A DNA stretch of 64,000 bases from Anisodus tanguticus (GCA_034509755.1 CM067559.1:16784501-16848500), one strand, 5' to 3'. Counted from the stretch's first letter, positions 11,770-25,842 are shown. Program-made: numbers and translations. Notes: generated by a model not told the origin, from the letters alone.

Positions 11770-12372
11770 AGGGATGCAGGGCAGGACAGGAAAAACTCTT
11801 AATAGGGCGGGGCAGGGGAACATTTGAATGGGGTGGAACAGAACAGGACGGGGCAAAACTTAATACAACAACAACAATTTAATGGGTTTAAGTTGGCTCG
11901 GATAAAAAAATGACCCTGTTGTAAAGACAACCTTTCTTTCTCCGCTCTTGTTTTCCAGATTCACGCTATAGCCTATCTGTGGCTGTGGGTCTCTGCAACT
12001 TGTGCCGGATATTTCACACAAACAAAAATATAAATTCAGGAAAACTTTACATTACATATAATTAGCAAAGGATGGTCAGTAAATTAATGACATGCATTTG
12101 TTTGTGGCAAAACAAAATAATTTATTCTTGAAGAAGGTGTTAGAGATTTTTAAAGAAATTTATTCTTTCACTGAAAGTATTCAAATTGAAAAGCTTTCTC
12201 CAAAAGTTGTCCAATTCTGTGTTTTAAAACTGATAACAAATCATTTAAAAGTATTTTAGTTGCATTACACCAAATAGATGTAATAGAAGTGCTTCGTTCT
12301 TTAAAAGTGTAAATTAGATACACCAATTCTTTCTACGTTATTCACATGTAACTTGCACAAATGAACAGGGTA
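11770..12372. mobile_element. Left part of a hAT-like element split by element A
   Basis: Begins AGGGATGCAGGGCAGGACAG and has subterminal GGGCGGGGCAGGGG motifs. The right part at 35007-35367 ends in the inverse (GGCTTGCCCTGCCCTATCC ... CTACATCCC). Removing element A (12378-35001) together with one GTATT copy would bring the halves together as an element of about 1 kb. No 8-bp target duplication is clear outside the ends, so this rests on the shared inverted terminal and subterminal motifs. Confidence 0.45.
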
Positions 12373-12377
12373 GTATT

Positions 12378-15335
12378 TGTCATGACCCCTTTTCAGGAAT
12401 CATGGTGATGCCTACATAATTCCACCACGTAGGCGAACCACTCCCAACTCATTAAACATAATAAGATATAAATAAAAACAGAAGAAACATAAGTACTACA
12501 AAAGCTATCTGATAATATAATGCGGAAGAAAATGATAAGTCTGATACATTCAAAATAACCCCGAGTGATTTACTCTTTGGGTACAATAGCTCTAGTCCAA
12601 CAATATAGTCTGAAAATCAATGGCAACAAGTGTCAAGCCGAATACATAATGCTGAAGTCTGAAAACATGTATCTAGGTCAAAATATAAAGACAGTAAAGG
12701 AGATAAGCAATCCAGGGCATGCTGAAGAAGACATCCTCACCCTGATAGTTGGGGATCAACCGCTCGAACTCAGCCACGCAGTCTCGAGCTAGTCGTCGGA
12801 TCTGTATCTGCATCAAGGAAAGATGCAACAAGTGTAGCATGAGTACACATCGTACCCCTGTAGACATCATAGGCCGACAATGACGGAAGTACATAATCAG
12901 AGATAAATACTAAGTTGACACCAAGTAATCCTATACCACACAGTCCAATAATCCAAGTAAAGTCACATAATCCACATAATGATTCACAAAGTTCATGTGT
13001 TTCCTTCTTTCAATACTAGTCCGTATTTACTTCCATAATTCCGTTCCAAGGAGCTCTACAAAACTCAAGTATCAAGAAACAAGTATAATCCTTTCATGTT
13101 CAGAACTTAGTCAAGTCATCAACAGTAACTTCAAATATAAGTCCATTCACAAGTAATAAATGCTATGGCATATATATGTTTGATATGAATGTAATGCATA
13201 TGCCAGGTACATTTCCATCAACCGGTACACACTTTACAAGGGTTTGCCATATAAAAGTGACATATGAGGGACCCTCGAAGTCCATATACCCCTCCGTTCC
13301 AAAATAGCTCATCGGATCACGGAGCCCAGTTCTTGGTTGTAATAATATCATGTTGCAGGCATGCAACTCCGATCCCCGCATATCAATATAATCTCAGTGT
13401 TGCCATAATCTCATAAGTGTTCTTACCTTTCTTGGTCCCTTGGATTCACCACATAATCATACCACTCTAATATCAATATCATCAGAACAATGAGTGTGTG
13501 GATATAAATGACATATATAAGGCAAGAATCATGATATAATGAGATGCAACAAATATAGAGATGAAATGTCACGTGCTTCTAGGAATTCAATACACATATA
13601 CAATCCAAGTACCAATCAGGATATCATATCGAAAATATGGGTGATGAGTAAACAAGTCAATCAACTATGGCGACGAGCCCACATATGACGACTATCCCAA
13701 ATAATCAGCAATTGGAACCAACATAAGACTAATTCCCCAAATCATTCCATCATCACAGTTCAACACCCGTACCCACTTAGACGTTCATCATAACCGCCTG
13801 AGTGAGATCCCCAAACACGTCCATTACCCCTCAATATTTATAACTAATTACACACTTCTATTGTAGTCTCAAAAAGCTAAACGTAGCCTACCTCAAAGCC
13901 GAGCAGGAGTGCTACACGATCAAGCCTCTGTGACAGCCTTGCCCTTCTTTTGCACCTCGTGATGGTCGAAGTCTATCCAAGTAAATATTCTATTCGTTAA
14001 TATAAAGCTTTCACGACATACAAGGATATAAACCTTACAAATAAGACTTTACAATACCGACACAGGCCAACGTCACCAAGACTCTAACTTCAATACCCAA
14101 AATCTATTATTACATACTAGGTAGTCATATCCATAAATTAACTAGAAATCTATACACATTTGAACCTTTAATTGAACAATAATAAAAATGCCCCAATTTG
14201 TAACCCTAGAAATATTTCTCAATTAAAAATAGGTTTCTACAACCCAATTAAGACTTATAACATGATAATCAAATATAATCCAATCCTAATTCATGTTATT
14301 AACTCAATTTGATCCATAAACCTCCATTAAAATAAATAACATATCTCTCTTATTCTCATAGAAACTTACAATCATTTTTATCAACTTAATAACACACTAC
14401 ATCACCATTAATGAACTCAGAATCATAAACTTAAGCCAATAAATGAAAGAAACTCTTACCCAAAGGTTGAAATTGCTCCTAGGGTTCTGAAAATACTCCA
14501 AGGCGGTGCTGGTTTTGAGGTTTGCTATTTGGCGAAATAAAATTCTGACCTAAAGAATATATAGGACACCTCAACAATGCTTCCGTCCTAGCAGAATCAA
14601 CTCCGCTGAAGGGGACCCGCTGCGGCGGACAAACCCCCCACTGAGGTTGTCACTTGACACCTCGCCTCTGTGCCACGACGAGCTCGACTCTGCGGAGAGA
14701 ACTCGCCCTTGCGGGCAGACCCTCTGCTAAGGAGGAACTCACAAATATCTAAACTCCTAGTTCGGCGAGCCAACCTCTCGTCGAGGTGAACACGCCGGAG
14801 CGGAAACTGGTGCCACCGAGGCGAACACCAGACACCAGATCATGCAAAATAGCCACAAACTTCTACTAAACACCAAAACACTCCCGAGACCCCCCGGACA
14901 CAAACCAAACATGCTCGTCTATGATAAACAGTGCTACGAACTCGCTCGTACCTCAGATTTCACAAATAACCAAGATAAGGCATACTTTTCTAAAGAATCA
15001 TTTGGGAAGACCAAATATCCAAATTTCACAAATAAAGCCACAAAACGCATTTGATTGCCTTGGGAAGCGAACCAATGACTCGAATAAGTCATAAATAACC
15101 CTCAAGAACTATCGAAAGTGAAAGAATCCTGAAATGAACCCATCTAGCCAAAAGTCAACTTTAAGTCAAACTAACTAACTCTAAGTTTTTGGATTTTCAT
15201 CAGAAACTCATATAAATAAATCTCGGGATCCATGCCATCCATCCCTGCACATCACAAACCCCACATGGAGACTAAGGGGAAGGTCAAATAAGCAAATAAG
15301 GTCTTTAGCTAAAAAAGACCGGATGAGTCGTTACA
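12378..15335 (-). repeat. Element A 3' LTR (intact length, 2958 bp)
   Basis: Matches the two pieces of the other LTR: 12378-12940 aligns with 20524-21085, and 12945-15335 with 32866-35001. A GC-rich block at about 14590-14820 stands out; the other copy has lost about 250 bp there (near 34593). Long LTRs of this kind are usual for Tekay/Del chromoviruses. Short frames inside it are not genes. Confidence 0.85.
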
Positions 15336-18300
15336 TCAAATACCAATTAAACAATTATTCATCCACGAACGGAGAGAAATGAACAAAGAAAATATACCAG
15401 AAGTAGTGAACAAGCCAGGATATTTGCTCCGCATATCGAACTTGGTTTCCCAAGTCGCCTCCTCGACAGGACGATGCCTCCACTGAATCTTCACAGAAGT
15501 TGTCTCCTTCGATCTCAACTTCCTTAAACGCCTGTCTAAAATAGCCACAGGCTCCTCCTCGAACTCCAAATTCTGATCATCAATACGGAGTCCCGCTGGA
15601 TAATATAAGAACTATTAACATGATACTTCTTCAGCATAGACACATGGAAAACTGGATGAACGCATGACAGACCTGGTGGCAGAGCCAACTCATATGCCAC
15701 CTCCCCAATTCTATGAAGAACCTCGAATGTCCTAATATACCTTGGACTCAACTTCCCCCTTTTGCCGAATCTCATCACACCCTTCATGGGTGAAACTTTC
15801 AGAAGAACCTTGTCACCCACCATAAACTCTAAGTCTCAGACTGTTCGGTCTGCATACTCCTTCTGCATGCTCTGTGCTGCCAGAAGCTTATCCTGGATCA
15901 CCTTCAGTCTCTCTAATGAATCCCTTAACAAATCAGTACACCAAGAATGGACCTCGAATGCATCAAACCAACCAATGAGAGATCGACATCTCCTACCATA
16001 CAAGACCTCGAATGGTGCCATATCGATACTGGAGTGATAACTGTTTCTGCATGCAAACTCTGGCAAAGGTAAAAACTGGTCTCAATGACCACCAAAATCA
16101 ATCACACAGGCTCGTAACATGTCCTTTAATACTTGAATAGTCTGCTTAGACTGACCATCGGTCTGAGGGTGAAATGTTGTACCGTGATCCAAGCGAGTTC
16201 CCAACTCTCTCTACAAAGTCCACCAGAAATACAAAGTAAACTGAATACCTCGATCCGAGATGATAGAAATAAGAACTCCATAAAGACAAACAATCTCCTG
16301 GACATAGATCTTAGCCAACTTCTCTGCATTAAATGTCGTCTAAATTATAATAAAATGTGTGGACTTGGTGAGTCTATCATCAATAACCCAAAAGCATCAA
16401 ACTTGCCCAAAGTCTTGGGCAATCCCACAACAAAATCCATAGCGATCCTCTCCTACTTCCACTTGGGAATGGGCATCCTCTGAGACACACCACCGGCTCG
16501 CTGGTGCTCATACATGACCTGCTGACTGTTATAACACTGAGACACAAAATTAGTAATGTTTCTCTTCATCCTCCCCTACCAGTAATGTTACCTTAAATCA
16601 TGATACATCTTAGTAGCAACTGGATGAATCGAATACCTAGAGCTATGGACATCATCCATAATCAATCTAGTCAAATCTCCCACATGAGGCGCACACTCTA
16701 CTCTTGATCCTCAGAACACCCTCACTATCAATCATGGCTTTCTTGGTCACACAACTCATCACCTTATCTCGAATCTTGTACAATCCTACATCATCATACT
16801 GGTGTGCCCAAATCTGATCCAAAAGGGATGACCTCGCCTCCACACAAGCCAGAATCCTACTCGAATTTGAAATATCGAGTCTTACAAATGTTTGGCTAGA
16901 GACTAGACCTCCAATACCAAAGGACGCTAAAAAATAGCCAAGCAAGCTAAACTCCCCATACTGACCACCTTTCGGCTCAAGGCATCCGCCATCATATTGG
17001 CCTTGGCCGGATGATACAAAATGGTCATAATCCTTCAACAACTCCATCCACCAATGCTGCCTAAAATTCAAGTCTCTCTGATTAAACACATGTTGAAGAT
17101 TGTGGTGGTCAGTATACACCTCATAATGAACACCATAAAGATAATGCTTCCAAATCTTTAGAGCAAACACGACAATAGCTAACTCCAAATCATGCACATG
17201 GTAATTTTTCTCGTGCACCTTCAACTACCTTGATGCATAAGCAATCAACTTACCCTCCTACATCAAAATACAACCCAACCCAATCTTTGAACTATTACAA
17301 TACACAGTAAAGTCATTCCCCTCCACCAGAAGGGATAAAATCTGGGTTGTGGTCAGTACAATCTTGAGCTTTTAAAAGCTCTGCTCACACTCATTACACC
17401 ACTGGAACTGAAATTCATTCTGAGTCAAACATGTCAGATGTGAAGCAATAGAAGAGAACCCTTGATGAACCGATGATAATAGCTAGCAAGACCTACGAAA
17501 CGCTGAATCTCTGACACAGAAGTAGGCCTAGGCCAGTCCCTGACTGTCTCTATCTTCTTAGGGGTCAACCTTAATCCCATCTTTGGACACCACGTGCCCC
17601 AACAATGCCACGAAACTAAACCAAAACTCACACTTTGAGAACTTAGCATACAACTCCTTCTCCTTCAAAATCCCAAGGACCATTCTCAAATGATCCTCGT
17701 GGTCCTCCCAACTCTTTGAATATATCAAGATGTCATTAATAAACACAATAACAAAAGAATCCAAGTACAACTTGAATATCTCATTCATCAAATCCATGAA
17801 TGCTGCGGGGGCACTAGTAACCCCAAATGACATCACCAAGAACTGATAATGCCTATAACGAGTCTGGAAAGCCGTCTTGGAAGCATCTTCAGCCTGGATC
17901 TCAGATGATGATACCCGGACCTCAAGTCAATGTTCGAAAACATAGAAGTACCCTGAAGCTAGTCGAACAAGTCACCAATACACGAAATTGGATACTTGTT
18001 TCTGATAGTGACGTTGTTCAACTTTCTATGATCAATGCACTCTTGGAATACTTCATGAACGAGACATGAGCTCCCCATGGAGATACACTCGGTCGAATGA
18101 AGACTTTACTCAACAAATCATGAAGCTGCTCCTTCAACTCTCTTAACTATACTAGAGCCATACAATATAGAGGAATATAAATTGGTTGAGTACCCAGCTT
18201 GAGATCAATATTAAAGTCAATGTCTCTATCTGGCAGCATACCTGATAAATCTGAAGGAAAGACCTCTGTGATCTTACTAACTACCAGAATAGAATCAAGG

Positions 18301-18630
18301 GAAGGATTCTCCTCACTCGTATCCCGAATATATGCAAGATAAGCCAAACAATCCTGGTCCACTAACTTTCTAGCCTGAATATAAAAAATAACCTTCTTAG
18401 GAGCAGGGCTGGGAGAGCCTCTCCATTCTAACCTCGGAAGGCCAGGCATAACTAGCGTGACCATCTTGGAATAACAGTCCAGAATTGAATAATATGGTGA
18501 TAACCAATCCATACCTTAGATAACATCAAAATCAACCATATCTAAGATAACCAAATCTACCCAAGTGTCGTACCCCATGAAAGTAACTACACACATGCTT
18601 TATACTCTATCTACAATCACAGAATCACTG
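15336..18630 (-). pseudogene. Element A pol (RT, RNase H, integrase, chromodomain-like tail)
   Basis: Read right to left. The RT palm is at 17839-17558; its catalytic motif reads F-I-N-D where F-I-D-D is expected, so a metal-binding aspartate is lost. RNase H follows (17224-16960, with HDLELAIVVFALKIWKHYLYG). Integrase pieces are at 16480-15836 (YHSSIDMAPFEVLYGRRCRS), then an integrase C-terminal part (15823-15600) and a chromodomain-like end (15569-15400, EEEPVAILDRRLRKLRSK ... TWET). Many frameshifts and stops separate the pieces. Confidence 0.85.
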
Positions 18631-18632
18631 AT

Positions 18633-20326
18633 TCATGTAGACATATGAATAGGAATATCAAGCATATCACACCATATCTCTAATTTAGCGGAAAAGTAGG
18701 CAGACACATAAGATAATGTATACACTGGATCAAATAACACAGTAGCAGACTGATGATTGACTGAGATGATACCTATGATGACTGCGTTAGATGCCTTAGA
18801 TTTGACCCTACCAGGAATGCATAGAAATAGGTGCGTCCTACCTCGGACTGAGTACAGTGCTGGCCACCTCAGCCTGAATGAACTCCCTCTCTCCCTTTCT
18901 GGGTCCACCATGACCAGACTGGTGGCCACCACGACATGAATAATATCCTCCCCGGTTACTCTAACTACCACCTCTAGCTGGTTGTGTTGGGGTCCTAGGT
19001 GCACGGCATGCACTCTGGGGCAATCCTTTTTGAAATGCCCAACCTCTCCACACGCAAAATAGGTCCTAACCACTGAAGGCTGATGAATAGAGATCGAAGA
19101 GTCCTAACCACAATAGTTAGAATATATAGACTAAGAACCCCTGGACGATTGTCCCCCACTATGACCATCAGAAATATATAGAGCTGCCTAAACTGGTCGA
19201 TTGGGCAGCGACTATTGATATCTCTTTGTATACTCATAACCATGGGAAGTGGAACCACTAAAATGACCATGTCTCCTAGCCTTCTTATCAGGATCATATC
19301 TAGAAAATCCACCTCTCACGAACTCTACCATCCTGGCATGCTTTACCACAGTCTCAAAAGAAACTCCTGAAGCCAACAACTGCAACGTGGCCAATTGAAG
19401 CAAAAGACACAATCATCTAACAAAATATCTCACTCACTCTGCCTCTGTAGGTAAAAACGGTGCCGCATAACGGTATAAGGCATGTAAGCGAGTCTCATAC
19501 TGTGCAACTAAAGAGTTGCCCTAACCAATCTTTCGAAACTCATCACGCTTGTGCAGTCGCAAACTCAAAGGCACATATTTTTCCAAGAAGACCCTGTAGA
19601 ACCTAACCCATGTCAATGGAGGTATCCCCCAGGCGAGTAATCAACATACGCCCTCCACCACTGTTTCACATCTTCTAGAAATTGAAGGGCCACAAAACTG
19701 ACTCCATGAGTCTCAACAATACCCAGAGTACACAACCTCTTATGGCTACTCAAGATGAACTCATACGCGTTCTCCTCAGGCTGACCATAGAATACCGAAG
19801 GCTTCATGTTTGAAAAGTTCTCCCAAATCTTTCGCTTATCGAGGGTTACAACTGTCCCACCAATAGGCCGGGGACCAAACTCTGGAGCATGAACCTTATC
19901 TATACAGGGCACTAACATGGTCGTAGGCTGAATACCAGGTATACAAAACTTGAGGGTCTAAGTCTGCCCTATCGCATCGGTCTGAGAACCACCCGGGGTA
20001 GTAGGATGTACACCTATCTGAGAAAAATGATCGAGAACATTCAATAACATGACTAGCGTGTCCTGTATAACTGGGGTAGTAATAAATCCAGGCTGATCCT
20101 AGGCTGGCCCCATCTCCTCCTCTAGGAAATCATCCTGAGGCTCAATATATGGCTCTAGGGACTTTAATCTAGCACGATCCTGACCAGCTCTATGTGCTCT
20201 GCCCCTAGTTGGTGTTGCTGCTCTAGCTCTCTCTTATCTCCATGAACGGGCTCTACCGTGACCATGCATTACTGGTGCCGGTGCCAGTGCCTCATCTCTC
20301 GCCGCATCGGCACGAGATCTCACCAT
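18633..20326 (-). pseudogene. Element A gag and protease
   Basis: The likely gag start is the ATG whose complement lies at 20324-20326, followed by arginine- and alanine-rich residues. A Ty3-type capsid (FYGQPEENAYEFILSS) is at 19918-19613, pieces of the C-terminal capsid at 19412-19000, and a CCHC knuckle (C-G-E-V-G-H-F-K-K-D-C) near 19065-19025. The protease follows (about 18790-18650) with ATVLFDPVYTLSYVS, where the active-site triad is altered. Several stops and frameshifts make it non-functional. Confidence 0.75.
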
Positions 20327-20507
20327 CTGTGAAAGAATAGAAACAAAGGTCAAATACCAATTTGATTCAACTTAGCACGAAATGAATAAAGAAAGTGAAA
20401 TTTCCTAAATATCCTATAGCCTCCCGAAGATAAGTACGGACGTCTCTACACCGATCAGCGAGACTCTACTAGACATTACTCTTGTACTTAAGACTATTCA
20501 ACCTAGA

Positions 20508-20519
20508 GCTCTGATACAA
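20508..20519 (-). other. Primer-binding site of element A
   Basis: The minus strand reads TTGTATCAGAGC immediately inside the upstream LTR, one mismatch from TGGTATCAGAGC, the initiator-methionine tRNA complement used by most plant LTR elements. It sets the element's direction as minus. Confidence 0.75.
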
Positions 20520-20523
20520 ACTT

Positions 20524-21089
20524 TGTCACGACCCCATTTCAGGAATCGTGGTGGTACCTACATAATTCCACCACATAGGCAAAGCACTCCCAACACTTTC
20601 AACATGATAAGATATAAATAAAAGAGGAAGAAACATAAGTACTACAAAACCTGTTTAATAATATAATGCAGAAGAAAATGGTAATTCTGATACATCCAAA
20701 ATAACCCCGAGTGATCTACTCTATGAGTAAAATAACTTTAGTACAACAATATAGTCTGAAAATCAATGACAACATGTGTCAAGCCGAAGACATAATGTTG
20801 AAGTCTGAAAACATGTATCTAGGTCATAATATAAAGACAGTAAATGAGTTAAGCAATCCAGGGCATACTAGAGAAGGCATCTTCACCCTGATAGCTGGAG
20901 ATCAACCGCTCCAACTCAGCCACACAGTCTCGAGCTAATCGTCGGGTCTGTATCTACATCAAGGAAAGATATAACAAGTGTAGCATGAGTACACATTATA
21001 CTCCAGTATACATCATAGGTCGACAATGACGAAAGTACATAATCAGAAATAAATACTAAGTTGACACCAAGTAATCCTATACTACACAG
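20524..21089 (-). repeat. Element A 5' LTR, first piece
   Basis: Begins TGTCACGACCCC and parallels 12378-12940 to CCTATACTACACAG, where element B starts. The LTR resumes at 32865. Two short frames here (20711-20938 and its counterpart 12565-12792) are the same non-coding LTR sequence. Confidence 0.85.
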
Positions 21090-22684
21090 TGATTAAAGAA
21101 AGCACGTCAACTTACACACACAACTTGAGATGTTAAGTGGTTTTCCAAGTGTGCCAATAACTAACCATCAATCTATGGCTAGATGCCTGAAATGACATGT
21201 AATATGGAGTGGAATTGAAGACATCACTTGAAGATGCAAGGAGACACATTTATTTTGGCCTTTATGTAGGTCTTGGCCGAGACCATTTTCTTTTAGCTTA
21301 TCTTTAAATTCCTTTCTTAACTACTAGCTTCCTTAGGACATAATTAATAGGCCATGTAATAAGGTGACTAGGCCGTGTAAGAGGATCGAGTGACAAAGAC
21401 AAGAATCATCTAGAAGAAGAGCTTCCAAGGAGATAATTCATGAACTAACAAGTTCATGCACTTACATGCATAAAAGACATTAATAATAGCCCAGGGAACA
21501 TGAATGGGTGGTCGAGTATTCTACCCTTTCCATTTGGCCAAGGAACATGATAAAGATGGGAACTTCTAAACGTATTCCAAGGGGATGATTCATGAGTGGA
21601 ATATGTTCATGCATTCATCTACATAAAAGATACAAAGTAATGGCCTAGAGAACTTCAAGACTTGGCCGAACCCCATCCCTTTCCCATTCGGCCAAACTCC
21701 CTTTCCCATTGTGGCTAAAGTGGTTCTAGTTTTATGTCTATTGAGTTATCTTCTAGAAGTGTCCAAATTCTAGTATAAATAGGGCATGAAGTTGATGTAG
21801 AAAAGGTATGGAAGATTTATGAAATATATTTGAGTTTTTACTCATATGCTAAGTTATTCAACTTTTGTGTTATTTATCTTGATTGCTCCTTTTGTGGGCC
21901 ATCGATCCTTGTGTGGTCCGAACCTCGATCCTTTTGTTGGTCAAACCATTGGTTCAAGTTTATCTAGAACTTTTGTGATCTAGTTGAACCCAAGCTAAGG
22001 TTTCCCTTGGTGTAAGTTGAAGTTGGAACTTTTTTGATCCAACCAAACCCAAGCCAATGGCCTATCCGGTTACTATCACAAGTCCATCGGCCTCCCTCAC
22101 TTGGTTTGTTCTTGAGCTTGTACTTAGAGACCTCGGTAAAATCCTTGTCCAATTGGCCTACCTCACTTGGTGTCGACCGAGCGCCCATAGCAACATTGCG
22201 TCTCTATCATTATCTATTTCGACCGACCCTCACTTGGTTTGTACCTGGGCTTGCACTAAGAAACCTCATGTCCATTCCTTGTGCAAACAATCCTATTTAT
22301 TTTACCATCATACACCATAACACTTCCCAAACACCCATACCAAATTCCATTAACCGAAACCACCCATACATATTCGTCCAACCCCGACAATATTAAATAG
22401 TCCGCAAAACACTCCTTACCGATAACCTCACTATTCCAGCCAGTTTCTGTCACCCTACCACCATCCAACCACTAAACTCCAACCACCAACACAACTCTCA
22501 ACTTGTCTAGAACCACCCCACAAAATGCCGTAGCCCACTTCAACCTTAAACTATCCGTCTAACCCACCAAACACCCCACTGCCCGATAGAAAACATCCCA
22601 CCCGACAACCTACTTTCGACCCCACTTTCGTATCAACCCGTGTCCAACAAACTCACCCTCACTCACCCTTTCTTATAAACATTA
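21090..22684 (+). repeat. Element B 5' LTR
   Basis: 1595 bp, with TATA-like GTATAAATAGGG near 21772. The segment 22421-22684 (GATAACCTCACTATTCC onward) is repeated at 32584-32859, which identifies the LTR pair. The cytosine-rich 3' part (22300-22680) contains frames that are only composition effects. Confidence 0.8.
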
Positions 22685-22687
22685 GAT

Positions 22688-22699
22688 TGGTATCAGAGC
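22688..22699 (+). other. Primer-binding site of element B
   Basis: TGGTATCAGAGC, an exact match to the initiator-methionine tRNA complement, three bases after the LTR end. Confidence 0.85.
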
Positions 22700-22729
22700 A
22701 AGGAAATCCCATCCCACGCCTTGACGCTA

Positions 22730-23689
22730 TGTCTTACTTAAATGACGATCTTTGATGCACCGTAAGTGAACTTGTTGCGGAACAAATGCAACTCTTGAGA
22801 AGAGAGTTTCAAAGCATGACGTGATTCATGATGTCGAATCCGGGGAAGAATTTGAATAAAACAACCCAAGGCATGCCGAGGAAGATGTCCAAAACAAGGG
22901 CATGATAGGGAATATGATCGAAGCCTATGGCTTGAACTTCCAACCTTTGAAGGCGATATGGATCCGCAAGAGTTTCTTGAATGGCTGAGGGCCATTGAGA
23001 GGCTTTTCGAGTACAAACAATATGATGATTATAAATGTATTAAGGTTGCTACATTGAAGTTGAATTCATTCACTTCTATGTGGTATAAAAACCTCAAAAC
23101 AAGCCAAAAGAGAAATGGCAAGACCAAAATTGACTCTTGGGACAAGTTAAAGAAGCACTTGAAAAAGAAATTCTTGCCAAGGGAGTATGAACACGACCTA
23201 TACCTTATGCTCACCAAAATTTGTTAAGGAGCTCTTAAGGTGGAGGAATATGTTTGAGAATTTGAGAAGGTCACCATGCTTTGTGACTTGGAAGAAAAGG
23301 AGATGCAAAGAATTACACGATTCATCGGAGGCTTGAACATTGTAATTCAGGAGAAGGTTGAAGTGTCAACTTACAACACATTTGAAGATGTATGCCACTT
23401 GGAACTCAAGTTTGAAAGGCAACAAAATAAGGGTACCCCAAAACCCTATGTAAAACCCACCAGTGTTAAAGAGAAGGGTAATACCTCTTATTCTAACCCA
23501 TTGTACAACCAAGAAGGTGTAGAGAAAGATAAGGAGAGGAAAATAGAGGTTACCAAGGGGGTGGATAGAAGCCGAAAGAGGTGTTACAAATTTCAAGGAC
23601 TAGGGCACTTTGCAAATGAATGTCCTAACCCTCGAGTCATAACAATTGAAGAGTGCCAAGAATGTGGGGATTCCTTCGCTATTGAGTAA
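22730..23689 (+). pseudogene. Element B gag
   Basis: Ty3 capsid region from about 22938 (MDPQEFLEWLRAIERLFEY at 22958; KFLPREYEHDL before a stop at 23225). The frame shifts between 23227 and 23276, then continues to 23689. A zinc knuckle at about 23580-23620 reads C-Y-K-F-Q-G-L-G-H-F-A-N-E-C, with phenylalanine in place of the second cysteine, so zinc binding is probably lost. The N-terminal segment before 22958 is broken. Confidence 0.75.
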
Positions 23690-25050
23690 CCTGAGATCGA
23701 AGAGTCCCTCGAAGAAGATGTTTCTCTTGCGGAGGAGGGTGTAAGTTTGGTACTCCAACATGTGTTGAGTGCTCAACTTGAAGAACATGAGGAGTCACAA
23801 AGAGAGCAAATATTCTATACCCGATGCAAGGTAAATAATAGGATGTTTACGGTGATCATTGATGGAGGAAGTTGTGCCAATATGGCTTCCATAGAAATGG
23901 CGGACAAATTGAAGTTTCCTACCCACAACCATCCCAATCCATATACTCTCCGATGGGTGAACAAAGACAACATGTTAAGGGTATCAAAACTATCTCTTAT
24001 TAGCTTCCGGGTTGGGAATTATGAAGATGAGATATGGTGCGACATCCTACCTATAGATGCTTGTCATATTTTGTTGGGATGACTGTGGCAATATAATAGG
24101 AAGGCATAATATGATGGAGAGAAGAATACATATTCTTTTTGAAATAATGGTAAAGAGTTACGATTGATGACATTGTCACCTAACAAGGTGAAGGAGATGA
24201 AAATTCAAAATTCCAAGAAACGCAAGGCCGAGTACCCCTTACTTGAAGCACAGAAGATAAAAGAAGAATTAAAGAAGGGAAGTTCTATATGTGCATTGGC
24301 GTGCAAGGAGAGGGAGACTCTTATGGGAGATACGGTGGAAAATGCCCATGTGAAGGAACTTCCGAATGATCTTGTACCCGAAACACCACCGATGGGAGGT
24401 ATTGAACATGCTATTGATTTATTTCCAAGAAGTTCATTACCTAATCTTCAAGCCTATAGACACAATCTGGAAAAGGCTAAGGATTTGCAATGCCGAGAGC
24501 AAGAGTTATTAGGCAAAGACAATACCCGAAAGAGCCCTAGCCCCTACACGACACCCGCATTGTTGGTTCCAAAGGAGGAATGAACTTGGCACGTGTGTAT
24601 TGGAAACCAAGCGATCTAGAACATCACTGTAATGTACAAGTCTCCGTGGCCGAGAATGGATGATTGTTCTCCAAGATGGATTGGAGGAACGTCTCCCAAC
24701 AAATAAGGATACGAGGAAGAGGTGTGTGGAAGAAGGCTCTCAAGATCAACTATGGTTTGTACGAGTGGCTTGAGATGCCATTCGGGGTGTGTGACGCCCC
24801 AAGCTCTTCCGTAAGTCTCATGAAAAAGGTAATCTGACCATCCATGGTATCCTTGGTCCAAGAATACAAAGTATCACCTAAGGACCTTTATCCATCCAAA
24901 GTGGGGACTATCCGAAGTTGGCATGAGTATACAAATATAAGCGTGGTAAGAAGTATCCGTGGTTTGGCTTCCTTTAATTTCATTCGAGATGTTAGTGCCC
25001 TTGCTACTCCGAACATTGAGTTACTATTTCAAGTTAAATGTGATGTTAGA
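23690..25050 (+). pseudogene. Element B protease and partial reverse transcriptase
   Basis: The protease lies at 23747-24082 (VIIDGGSCANMAS, then DACHILLG). A linker and the start of RT follow at 24164-24583 (SPYTTPALLVPKEE). RT then continues in fragments to about 25050: YGLYEWLEMPFGVCDAPSS near 24760, and a region matching the thumb and connection near 24990. The F-I-D-D catalytic block is missing, so an internal deletion removed the active site before element C interrupted the rest. Confidence 0.7.
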
Positions 25051-25061
25051 AGAGTTGATAG

Positions 25062-25838
25062 CCTGATCAGCTGGGATATGATGATGATTATGCCCACAGA
25101 GGCCGATATGATATGATGCCCACAGAGGCTGCTATGGGAAGGAAGATGCCCAATAAGGCCAATGGCATTATATATGCATATATATATGTATACCACATTG
25201 TGCATGACATTTAGGCATATTATGGCCCTCAGAGGCATTTACTACTAGTCGGTTGTTTCTGTCGGCTGTTGTTATCGGTTGTTGCTGTCAGCTGTTTCGT
25301 TTTTGTTTATTTATATCTCTGTCATGCTATTTCTCATACCTGACATACTCAGTACATCAGTCGTACTGATGTCCCTTTTGTCGGGGGACACTGCGTTTCA
25401 TGCCCACAGGATCACATAGGCAATGCGATGATCTGTGTTAATAGGTTGCTGACTCAGTGGATATTAGAGAACTTCCCTTATTTTGGAGTGTCGGTGTAAT
25501 CTCAGTATGGTATTTGTGCATGTATATATGGGTATGGCGGGGCCTTGTCCTGAACTTATGATGTCATGTACTCTTTTAGAAGCTTATAGACAGTGTCTTG
25601 TGTATAGCTGTTAGGTATTGCCTTGTCGGCCTTGGTATGTATATATATATAAGTTGGGCTTCCTGGTTAAGATTTTACGTAGTTACTTTCCAGTGTATAG
25701 TTTCTATATGTTAGCAGGGTACTGGGTGATACCCTTGTGTCCATGATTAATTATGATTAGATGTTGACTGTATGATAGGTGGTACTCGGCAGACAAGGTC
25801 CGGGTGTCCATCATGATCCTCCGATTTGGGTCGTGACA
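25062..25838 (+). repeat. Element C 5' LTR (left-truncated)
   Basis: Starts at CCTGATCAGC, equivalent to 32346 in the other LTR, and ends GGGTCGTGACA. It holds repeats of ATGCCCACAGAGGC (about 25090-25160) and the module CAGTACATCAGTCGTACTG (25350-25368), shared with elements G and H. Confidence 0.8.
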
Positions 25839-25842
25839 AATT

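Noticed and set aside
22034..22396. 120-codon plus-strand frame
   Set aside because: Lies in the cytosine-rich 3' part of element B's 5' LTR and is not conserved in the second LTR.
25080..25160. Regularly spaced repeated units that might suggest a CRISPR-like array
   Set aside because: Eukaryotic LTR with imperfect short units and no unique spacers of constant length.
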